From the NCBI RefSeq assembly GCF_001949145.1, contig NW_019091415.1:243823-294617 (forward strand): DNA of 50,795 nt. Reading direction: 5' to 3'. Under the pieces are notes generated by a model that searched no databases, had not been told where the DNA came from, and saw nothing but the letters and a program-made list of their open reading frames with translations. Each line of letters opens with the position of its first letter. Within the stretch, counting starts at the first letter, position 1. Of this stretch, positions 1 through 11,300 are shown piece by piece. The DNA comes from Acanthaster planci (taxonomy: Eukaryota; Echinodermata; Asteroidea; Valvatida; Acanthasteridae). Both the position numbers and the translations under genes were made by a program.

Positions 1-264
1 ACTGAGACCGAGATCAAGACTGAGACCAGGAGGACTGAGACCAAGCCAGTGACAAGGAGGAACGAGACCAAGACTGAGACCAGGAGGACCGAGATCAAGA
101 CTGAGACCAGGAGGACTGAGACCGAGACCAGGAGGACCGAGACCAAGACTGAGACCAGGAGGACCGAGACCAAGACTGAGACCAGGAGGACTAAGACCAG
201 GAGGACTGAGACCAGGAGGACTGAGACCAAGACCTTAAGGTTCAAGACCAAGACCAAGACCTGA
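1..264. repeat. GAGACC-type minisatellite
   Basis: Tandem units of about 27 bp (GAGACCAAGACTGAGACC then AGGAGGACC) with shortened 15- and 21-bp variants. All variants are multiples of three, so an artificial reading frame stays open (repeated KTETRR). The array sits inside the hAT-like element and is an expansion of its subterminal GAGACC motif. Confidence 0.85.
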
Positions 265-971
265 CAATCTGAGGCCGAGACCAAGACCTTTGGTCCTTGT
301 GTTTAAATTTCATTATTCAAATATGTGCAGAACCTAAACAAACTGAATCTAACAGCACAATGGTTACTACATGTACATATCCAATAGTCCAGTTTTAAGG
401 AAGCAATTTATTAAATTCTTGTCTTGCTCGTATGCATTTGCTGGTGAATGCAGAGTGAGTTCCCCATCTTTCTGAAATCTTTGTTGCACTACTAGGGGGA
501 CAGAAATAGAATACTGTAGAGTCTTTTATATTCCCTGCTTTTGCATCAAAATACTTGGTTGACTGATGGATACATTGTGTAGTATGTGCCACAACATTTG
601 TACTTGCTTGCAGTGCTTATGATGATTGTACAGTCATACTTTGCACATGCAAACTGGTAAATCCGAGGGTGAAAACATGAAGTACATAATGTTAGCTCTG
701 CTTTCCTAATGTTAATGCAAGGGCATTGATTTTGATTCCATTCGAGATGATTGCAACTATGATCAGCAACAACTCAGTGAATTAGGTGGTGCATAATATG
801 GTGTTGATCTGTTTTTTGACCTGGCTCGACGCGAGACCAGGGAGAATATTGAGAACTCCAATATCCGAGACTGAGATCAAGACCCAAGACTACTGGGTAT
901 CGAAACCAAGATAGCCAAAAACCAGTCTTGAGGCCGGTCTCAAGACCTAGGCCGGCCTAGAGACCTACAAC
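1..971. mobile_element. hAT-like GAGACC element, left part cut by window edge
   Basis: Right end reads GAGACCTACAACA at 960-972, matching the right terminus of the complete copy at 40117-40657. Unique interior sequence also matches: tgtttaaatt...ataattcaaata-like and agcacaatggttactac near 299-370 correspond to 40194-40270, and the segment at 800-895 corresponds to 40460-40570. The left terminus is outside the window. This copy is larger than its partner because its GAGACC motif has expanded into a minisatellite. It encodes no protein, so it is non-autonomous. Confidence 0.7.
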
Positions 972-2186
972 AAAGGTATTGACAAGACTTTTATTGTTTC
1001 AGTCACTTTGACCCTGACCTTTTAGATCCTACCAGGTAGGATCGTCAAGAGCAAGCCACAAGCCAATTGAAGTTGAAGTTCTTACGTTATCATACTAACA
1101 AGATTTCTACTCTTTGAAGGAAGACTGTCTTTATCAGACCCAAATTGCAAAATTTACTTAGATCGTCACTAAATTGGTTAAGCATGAATAAAGAACAAAA
1201 AATGAAATATAAATCACAGTATTGTTTTCTAGGCAATTCTGATTTTGTGGACGTGGCCATTAACAAGTGGTCATGTGATCAGAATCTCATAGGCTGGCGC
1301 TTCACTAATCCTGTAACAATGACCTAAGTATATTTTGCTATTTGGGCCTGATAGACAGTCTTCCTTTTAACCTATTGTGAAACTGACATTTGGACCTCAA
1401 ATGCAACAAGCTTACAAGCATTATAATAACTGTACACTTTACACTGACCTGCAGTATTGCGATAGATGAAAAAACTACTGACCAGCCCTACATGTAGTTT
1501 TTGCCATGATCTCACTCAACTTAAATTTGTTCCCAATGAATATCTTCTGTACCCTCCCCCGCTTAAATGTACTGTATGCTGTACACTGAAAACTTTGAGA
1601 ATCTTCCCATCAAACAAGCTTCAATGCAAGTACACAATTATCTTGTACTGTCTTGTTGAGAACACTTGTAAAGACCCTGCCTGTGTTTTGTGTGATGTGG
1701 TGACAATGCAGCTTTGGCCAATGGTATGAAAGTTCACAAGTTTTGCTCAGCATGGTTCTGGTACAGGTGCTGTCAACATAGCACACTGCTGGCAAACAGA
1801 AGCTGTGCTGCGCCGCCACTGCCCAGCTGTTTTGCGATGAGAAATAGAAATTTTCTGTTTGATCTTTTCCCTTCTGCCTTCACCACTGTAATTTTATTTG
1901 ACAAATAATGGAGTGAGAGTATACCACAAATGTATGCTGAGGCATGCAGCAGGGAGAATTCAGAAGTGCAATCACACTTGGGGAAGCTTTTAGGTGTGCG
2001 GTGGTGTGCAGGTGCAATCGCATGCCTCAAAACAGAGGGTCCATTTTAATATGTCTTTTATTGAGAGGAAGTCCTCTCAACAATTGAAAATAACTACTCA
2101 AGATGGAATCTATCATAAGCGACTTGATGGCAAAACATGCCATCTTACCCAAGCAAAGACTGATACTTTAGAGATGATGAACTTAC
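972..2186. other. Gene-free stretch (DNAH2 intron)
   Basis: Non-coding on present evidence. Short frames on both strands show no family motif and no exon borders. It lies inside the intron after the last visible DNAH2 exon. Nothing further recognised. Confidence 0.6.
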
Positions 2187-2371
2187 TTGTAAAAAGGTGC
2201 TGCAAGTGTTGCTTCACAGAAGTACTCATTGATGTAAGTGATGAGTAAGCGCCTGTCAAAGTCATCAGTAATGTGACCTCCATAGTTAACCCCTGCAATC
2301 AGGTACTTGAGGGCATCCCATGGTGTCTCATCGTACTCATCAAGGTAGATACTCAAAAGATTTTCAGACAC
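2187..2371 (-). CDS. DNAH2: DNAH2 exon: C-terminal domain, last visible exon
   Basis: 185 bp, 61 codons plus 2 bases. Reads [20 protein letters not shown], then [20 protein letters not shown] and YINEYFC. Acceptor gtcaag, donor TACAA then gtaagt. The open phase at its end and the lack of any matching exon in 1-2186 show that the gene continues beyond the left edge. Confidence 0.95.
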
Positions 2372-5300
2372 CTTGACAATAACAAGAAAATAATGTAACA
2401 ATTCGGGGGGAGAGACACACAAATCTCACATACTGATATCGACAACAATTCACATGTATACAATTTATATAGTCTTTACAGCCTGATTGTCAAGCTACTC
2501 TGTACTATAGTACTGGTCTTGACTTAGCAGGGTGAAGTAAATTTCACAGACATTGACTTGCTTATAATAAAGTAGCCTTGCAATGGTGCCCTGTCAACAA
2601 TTGGTGTGGTTTTGTTTTCCACATGAAATATTATGGCATCCACATTTTTACTTTTGCTTGGGGCCATTGGTTGATTGGCCCCAATTTGTGGATTATCAAC
2701 CAGCCAAAACCAGTTGTGTACACAATATAAAGAGGGATGATACTGTGAATTCTATGTGAGCAACTATATATGCGTTTGACGCTGAGCACGCTGAGTATGC
2801 GTAACTAATTTGCTCTGGCATTTATTGTCTTTGCATACAAACAAAAAGCGTGCAAGAACCTGCTTGTAACAACATCTTTCTTTCGCATATTGGGGGTGTA
2901 CTTCAGCTCAGGGCGGATTCAGTACATGTTGTAGGGTCCACTGAAGGTACATTTATTATTGTGTGTCGTCAATCAATTAATTTTGTATGTACCATAGTGT
3001 TGGCTAAATGGATGTACACTTTTCAAAATGGAGACAGATAGAATACAATTTTCGGCAGACCATGCCATTGAAAAACTGGGAGTAAATTTGAACAACTACA
3101 CGTTTTAAGTAGCATCAAAGGATATGTTCATCAAATTGCTAACAGAATTTGGAAAGTCTGTGAGTTTTGTACTTGGCTCTTTTATGTACCAACCTACAAA
3201 AGACGGTATGACTACACAAGTCATTGCTTCAACATTTGTTGTACTCTATGTTGTGCAGCGTTACAAAAATTATTATCGGGCATAAACATAGAGCTATATA
3301 TAAAACCTAGAGCACTGACTCATAAAGAAAGTGCTGGGCACATCCATATTTTTGCACAAACCTATGGAAAACTTGAATGTTTGTACACCTTTTGTATGGC
3401 TATTTGCGTATCTGTGTCTGTATTCTAAACAATATGTTAACAAAGCTGATACGCAAAATAACCTGAATGCACAATCAGTAAATGAGCGTTTCATTTTGGT
3501 CTATGCCAAAAAACATGTATACGCATGTGAAGCACATGAATTTGGCTGTGTTGTCTTTTGAATCTGTGCAATGGCCTTTATCACTGCAGAATGCACTTGC
3601 ATTAAGCATAGAAGACCAGTCTTTAGTCTATAATAAAACAAGTATCACGAACTTCTTACCTCAAAGTCAGAGTCATTGAAGCCATACATGATGTTCCATC
3701 CAAGCATTTGGAATTTACGTCTTTCCAGGAGAACCGAATGGAAAAAGCATAAAGCAAACAACAGCTTTTTGTACTTCTCTGGCTTTTGGCACCGTGCAAA
3801 CTGCTGCTCTGTTACCAGATGATACAAACGCTTCATGTTGGCTTTAAGCCCCTATAATAAAAGAAATGCATAATTTACATGTATGCTGTGTTGAAATTAA
3901 ATGGTCTTGCTTGTTATTATTTTATTCAAATTACTCTATTTCATTTGACACATATCAATTACACCACAGGACACAGATTAGGTCTTCAGGCAGAGCAAAT
4001 GTCCTTCAGACAGTTTGCTGTGCGAACATTATGTCCAACTGTTAATGGAGCTGGATAAGCCTGATTAGCAGGTGGGAAAATCATGCAACCTATAAATTTG
4101 TAACAAAGATCAACATTCAACAACTCCCCTAAATTCTATTGGGGAAGCCTTGAGTTTCAATAAAATAATTGCTTACTTAAAACATGGTTGAAAATGAGCT
4201 TTTGGAATAACAATGCCAAATACAAAGAATTGTTCTTGAGAAGATTACACTGCAACCCGAGATTGATTCTTGAATGGAAAACAACAGTAAACCATGCAAT
4301 GTTCAGAGAGTCCCACTTTGTTTCTGTACAGTTTCTCTGCGAGTCTGAGACAGGTATTAAAGCCGTAAGTGCATATCTAAACAGACTACTGCTATGCATT
4401 TTTATATGTTCCAAATGTCATATCCCACACCACAACGGTCAACAGTCAACAATTGTTGGGTATTGCACGACTGTATAAAACCCTGCAAAATGTGCTATTC
4501 TAACGTAACACTCCGCACCACTTTTATGTTAAAGCAAAATGTACAACTGCAAAGTTTGCTGTAAATTCAATGGTGGCACGTTTGCACATATAGGCCCCCA
4601 TAACATAGTTACTGTGTGTCAAGTTTCCTTGAAATAAATTTGTTGTGAACACAGAAAAATGTAGTGTGTCTGTGTCCCATATACCCTGAGGCCAATGGGA
4701 CACAGATGCACTACATTTTTCTGTGTTCCATTTGCACTTGTGTAATAACGAATACAAGTATACAGATACCTTAAGTGTAATATTATATTTTACAGTTTCT
4801 TTACAACCTGGTTTAATTATACTAAAAAAACTGTCAACAGAATTGATTTTCATCTGAATTCCTGCCCCACAATAAGTGTGGGTTGGGTCTACTAGAGAAT
4901 ACCCACCCAAACAGTCACTACATATGCAAATTTTCCGTGTGCTTATTATTTATTCGCTGAAAAGATTTGATCACCTGTAGTGCACCCTGACCTCCCACAA
5001 CGCAATGCGGCTTTACCACCATGATCGCCCCTCTTTTTAAAAGTGATTCAAAGGTCAGAGCTAGAGCGAGGAGGATGGGCAGGAGAGTAGGTATTCTCTA
5101 GTTGACCAGACCCACACTTGAAATGTGGAGGAGTCTATGGCACTCTACCTACCCAACGGTCCCTACATATGAAGAGTAGCACTGGTCTAAGTGGAGGTTA
5201 GCAACAACACACGTAATGCCAAGAATACTCTTTTACATATAAACAAGGAAGAGCATTGCAGATGTCTGCAATGGAAAAGTTTCAACAGTAAGCCCAAGAT

Positions 5301-8300
5301 GCAGATACTGCTCTTACATCATGAATCCTGATGTAGTGGTGACTTGTTCATCTGAGCTTGACAGCCAGACTGGATTAGCAAATCTAATGGCTGGGGCTGT
5401 CCAGCGGGCAAGAGTGACTGATGCTGCTGGATGGTGTGGTCTTGTGATAGTGAAAAACGATGGGGCTATTGTCCCTCTCATGCCATCATTTTAGTCAGGT
5501 ATCACTTCAGGACACGAATAGGGTAACAGAGTTTATCCACATAATCTACAGGATGTAAAGAGATGGAGAGTGCAAAGATATCGGAAGGATCAGGTGAGGG
5601 AGTCTGATCCTTTGTCAGAAAACCAATCAAAGGAATGAGGTGAACACTGCATAGCTTCCATCATAGACGGCCTTTGGCAAAGGGTAGAGCCTGTAGTTCA
5701 CTGCCTCCTCTGGAAGTAACCATTGTCAGAAGAAAGGCCAACCTAACACAAGTGTGTGTAAGGGAGGCATTATGTAGTGTTCAAAGGAAGGATCTAATGA
5801 CCAGAACAATTTCTCGACAAGGTGATGAAATGCCATGCTATTAGAGGTGGTTGAATTGACTTTGAAACCAACGAGTATGGCAGCTAGGGTTGACTTGTAC
5901 ATGAGTTGTAGATACTTGCAGCTCTGAATGAAAGAAGAACATAAGGAAGTCTGCTACAACACTCATAGGAGTGTTAGATGGAGCCAAAGCCTGAAGTCAA
6001 AGCACATAACAAAATGCTAAACTCTGCTCTCACAAATTCAAAAGGTGGGCATATGACAGCCATGGCTGTAGCATTGCTAGAAAGTCCCTTTGAAGTAAAC
6101 ATACGCTCAGACAGTGTGCTGTATGGCAAGGCCACAGAGCAGAATCTGTGGTTATGTGGAGCCATGTTAGTGGGGGCCACAGAATGGTTGTTCTGCAGAT
6201 CACAGGGTCGTACATGGTGAGCCACAGTGGAAATAGGTTTGTAACATTTCTTCTAGGGCCCCTTGGGGAAACTCTGGATTACAGTGTGCTACAGGGTGTG
6301 TAAAAACCCTAATTGCTTGAAGACCATTAGCTTTGGATGCCTAGGGATCTGGACTGGAGAGACAGCGGTAGGTCTGTGTCATGATGGTGAATTCACCTGG
6401 GCAGAGCTAAAAAGGTAGGAAGACTGCCCTGAAAAATGCTATTTGGTCGTTCCTGTCTGGGTACCAGGTGACGTAGTCTTGAATGCCAGTAGGTTTAGGC
6501 CTATAGTGGTCTTTAGAGATCACCAAGTAAGGCATGAACTCACCTCCAGTGGCCTGGGCGGGCCTGGCAATGGCAGCGAGAGCCACCCCAGAAGGCTATG
6601 ACAGAGACTCAAGGTTGAGTCCATGTACCAATGGCATATTCACTGGGGCAGCAATCCGGGAAGTCGGCCTGGAAAGTGCTACTGTCTGGATTACGTATGG
6701 ATGCCCACGCCATAGATGTTGGAGGCTAGGTGACATCTGCGTGTAACGGCCGTCTGGATAAGTGGGGCTGTGGGTCATGTTCATCCAAGGAGAGAGCCTG
6801 ATGGACCACTGCAATACATGTACAGTCGAAGACAGATAAGAAGAGCATTGATAATACGAGGTAGTATTTATGACAAGGAAAATAATGTTTCTTTTTTTTT
6901 TTTTCGTTTTTTGTTTTTGTTTTCTTTAACTGATAACACAAGGTATTTGTAAAGTTCCAAGGACCTTATTACAACACTGATCCACTGTAGTTGTCTCAGA
7001 GACATTCTTCCGGAAGGCCCTAATTAAAGGGAAGGTGACGAGCTGACGTACAACATGTGTTGCCGGCACTGTATACACTGGGGCTGCTCCGTATTATAAG
7101 AGGGAGTGGTCTGGTAAGGCAAAGAGCCTACTTCACAACTGGGAGCCCTGTAGCAAGAGTATCCGAAGGCAGAGGCTGCAGACGTGGGGCGGTCTGTTGA
7201 CTGGCATGGGCATAGTCGGTGTTTTCCTCTGGAAGGGAGGCTGACAGAGGACTGAGAATCTGGAACGTGTCATGGGGGGTGAGGACCAATGAAATCGGTG
7301 TCATCTTCAACCAAAGACATGGTCACCTGCTTAGACTGAAGTAAGGCTGTACTATAGTTGAGAGCTGAGGGTGCCCCGTAGATTGACAAGTTGTTAAGTG
7401 GAGGACTGTCAGGTTGGAGCGGACTCGTACGCACGCCTAATTCTGGCTATAGCTTAGACTATCTCCATGCATGAATGATCAAGCAGGGATTTTGGAAAAA
7501 TTGACCCAGATGATTCCAGTCATGCTGTGTCTTCCTCTGGCGGAGCGGCTGATGGAAAGCTGGGAACTTGAATCATGTCTCGCTGAAGAAGACGGGGGTG
7601 GCAATCCGACAGAGTGAGGGTGCTGATGGAATCAACTTCGTCCTCCTTGGAAGACAATGCTGATTGCCCAGATGGGGTCAGGACAGTGCCTCGTTCTGAG
7701 CCATGTACAGTCCCGTGAGGAGCGGCCTGCTCCCGTGGGGAATGCCCGGCTGGTGCGATTTCAGTTTAGAACCCTGCCCTGTGTCATCATGGCTAACAGC
7801 CGGAGAGGGCAGAAGGGGGCTGGTCCGCAAGAAATGGGTCTGCGTTGGTGGAGGCCTGTGGCAGTCTGACGCCGAGGCGAATGGTGGAGGTCAGAAACTT
7901 CACTGATGGACAGGAAGGCTGATGTAGTATCGTCGTGAAGTACATCCAAGCCACAGAGGTATGTTTGTGGTTGTAGGAGCGGTGCCTCTTCTTGAGTTTT
8001 GAGGAATTTGATGAGGAAGAGAAGAGGAGTGCTTGCCTTTCCTGGTGATGGGCGACCCGGCGGCAGAGCTAGCAGATGGGACCGTGGGAGGCAGAACGTT
8101 AGGGTGCATTCCCAGTCGACGTCAATGGGAACTGCAGATTTTTGGGCAAAGGGACCAGGAGAAGAGAGGTCTGATGACCCAGTGATAACCAGTTGAAAAC
8201 CCAAGCCGCAGATGGACTAAAGTGTCTTGAAGCCATGGCAGTGTAAAAATCCGGTAAGCTCCACAGAACCCAAAGAAAAAATAGTGGGTGCCGGGCAACG

Positions 8301-11300
8301 GTGCTTGCAGGGGTGCTCGGCCTGGTGACTTCGGTATCTGGGCGAGAGGGAGAAGTGGTCTTCTTAGCCGATGTCAACGGTGGGTGGTGCTCTTCAGTGT
8401 TGCCGGGGGAATGCTGGCTGGAACGCCACATGGATTCCCCTGGGCCATGTTGGGCAAAAAGCGTGGCGTACTTCACGACGATACTAGGATGGGCCCAGGA
8501 GACGTCTGATGGGGTACTCTCTTGGGAGTCCTGGCTGGCTCACCAAGCTAGCAAATAACCAAGGAACGCGGTCCTTGCCAGATCTTGGCGGTGTCCCTAT
8601 TCGGGTCTTCCACAGTTGACCACAGAGCTTTCCTGTAAGCTCCATGGGGCCAGAACGAAGCAGGGGCCTGGCCAGATTTGGCTCAAACCCCCTGGTCAAC
8701 AGCAAGGCCTTTTCCTCGTTCTGGTAGCCAGAGAAGACAGGGGACTATGACAGATCCTGACAGCAACCCCCTGAATTCAACCGGCTCAAACCTTGTGAAA
8801 AAGTCATTCTTTTGTTCTTTTTTGGAGGGGGCTGTTTCGGTCTTTGGTTGACGTGACATGAGATTAAATCTGCAGTTTTTCTCCATAGGTTTTGTACACG
8901 TTTTACCACTGAACACTCATCAGTGAGAAGTCGCCAACTTCAGTTCAAGATTACTATGTGGACGAAAGAGAAATTGTATATTTTACACTCTGTTATTCAA
9001 TTTGAAATATACCCCCAAGAGTCAGAATATCAAATAATATTTCATGAAAATTTTTCAGTTTAAGCACAAATCACGTGACTTGAATTTAAAGGTCCAGTTG
9101 TTCTGCATAGGGGTTTTTAGCCAATTGACTTTGTATGTTTTAAAAGTAGCATTTTCCTAATTTAGCAAACTTCAATTGTCATCAAAGTTACGGGTAACAA
9201 AGACCCTGATACAAAAATTATGCCAATTTTATGACGTATTGATGATGTCACATTATTTACGGTTTTATTAATTTTTGAATATTTTATTTTTCCCCATTTT
9301 CATCAGCAGCCAATCTTCGGCACTCTGGTCAATCGGACTGATTCCACATTTGTCCACATCCATAATCCACCATGAAGAGAAGATCCCAGGGCAAAATCGT
9401 GAAAATGACATAGTTAGGAGTCACGTGACATGAGATTAAAGCTGCAGTTTTTCTCCATAAGTTTTGTACACGTTTTTCTACAACACACTTTTATCAATCT
9501 TAATGACCGAGTAGTCCTCAACTTCGACCATGAATTACTACCAGAACGAAAAAGACTAAATTTTCCTTTTTGTTTGATTACAAATATACCCAAGAGTGAA
9601 AATATCAAATAATATTTCATAATTTCTTTTTAGTTTAAATGCAATTCACGTGACTTGAATATAAAGGTGCAGTAGTTTTGCATGCGATTTTAAGCCCACT
9701 GACTTTGTTTGTGCATGTGTTAAAGGCACCATTTTGCTACTTTAGCAATTTTCAATCAATATTAAAGTTACAGGCAACAAAGACGCTGATACAAAAATTA
9801 CACCAATTTTTATGACGTCATGATGATGTCATTCTTTTTTATTGTTTTTTAATATTTTATTTTCCCCAAAGGTTTTGTACAACTTTTTTCAACAGCCAGT
9901 TTGGGGCAGTGTAATCGATATGACTGACTGTATATGCATTTTAGGTGCAAAATTCAATGCCTTGTATATCCTGAACTACATGTCCGATTCGGCTGAAATC
10001 TTCCAGGTATCTAGTAAGGAAAGTATTAAAGACATTAGTTGACTTCATGTGTAGAGACATCCTCATGTGAAAAGTCACGTGACATGAAAATTGGCTTTCT
10101 TTGAAGCCCTTTATCTTCTGAAGTACATGACCCATTGGGTTGAAACTTTGCTGATATCTTGTAGGATACAGAAAGAACCTGTGGCAAGGCTCTGCCACAA
10201 AGATTTATGTCATGATGTCGTCATCGTAGTATTTATTATGTAATTTTGAATATTTATTCTGGCCCATTCATTTTGTACGTGCATTTCAAGGGGCATTTTG
10301 GTTACATGGAAGTGATGTGTTTTCATCAAAGTTACACTATGGGAAGACTTAAAGCAAAGTTTACTCTATTTCACTGACGTCATGATGACGTCATCTTTTG
10401 TTTTACTATTTAATTTTGACTATTTAATTTCCCACATTGACTCTGTACACTTTCATACGACCTTTTGGAGCAATTCGCAATCTTAGATCTAACTCCCAGT
10501 TACACTGAAGAAGGACCTTCAGGAAGAGATTGGTCCTCAAATAATGATGCCATGATGACATCATCAGGTATCTAACTACAATCAGTTGAAGAAGTTTGAA
10601 TTTTAATGATTAAAAATCCATATAAAATCAACCGTGACTTCCCCCGATTTGGCGTTTGTGCTAAAGTGGTAGTAAAATTGAAATATTCATTTCATCAAAT
10701 GTACATGAAGTCACATGACCCTTCTTTTCAGTCGAAATTGGAAGTGGCTTATCATTCAAAATTGGTGATAGATATGAACTTGCTTTCAAAGGTATTACCA
10801 AACATCAACCAGTTTGTGTGATCCCCAGGTCTTGCTCTTTACATCAAGTGATAGGGTAAATTTAGGTCCTTCGTTTAAGGTTTGTTTAACAACTATGTGT
10901 CATAACTATTAAGTCATCAAGTCATACAGTGAAGATATTTAACTATTTTTGACTGAAAAAAAGCAGATAAGCCCTCTGCATGCTGCAAACAGGCAAAAAA
11001 GCTCTTGCTTCTTCTTCCCTCTTCTACTGCTCAAAAGTCCATTTGTTTTGTGCACGCTTATTTTGTACATGACTTTAGTGCTTTTGAAACTTTGGATTTT
11101 CATCAATGAACAGCAATGTTCGATTGTCATCAAAGTTACACCAATCGCAGACCTTAATACAAAGATAACAAGAATGAAATTACATCATGATGACGTCATC
11201 AAATGATTTATTATTAAATTTTGAAGTTTAAATATTATGTTAATTTTTAAAATCCATATATCAACCATGTCCTCCCGCAACATTCTGTTTGCGGCAAGTG

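Noticed and set aside
49-264. 71-residue KTETRR-repeat ORF
   Set aside because: Produced by a minisatellite whose units are multiples of three; no protein-coding evidence.
2658-2684. Short stem TTGGGGCCA/TGGCCCCAA
   Set aside because: Nine-base arms occur by chance at this scale; no other support.
4524-4910. 128-residue minus-strand ORF
   Set aside because: It runs through the hairpin and into the MITE terminus, so the frame is a by-product of repeat sequence.
7761-8204. 147-residue minus-strand ORF in the GC-rich block
   Set aside because: As a gene: no recognised domain, no supporting exons, and overlapping frames of similar quality. Kept only as part of the unexplained block.
8850-11201. 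CRISPR array
   Set aside because: Repeats are long, diverged and irregularly spaced, and the DNA is animal; nothing fits a CRISPR layout.
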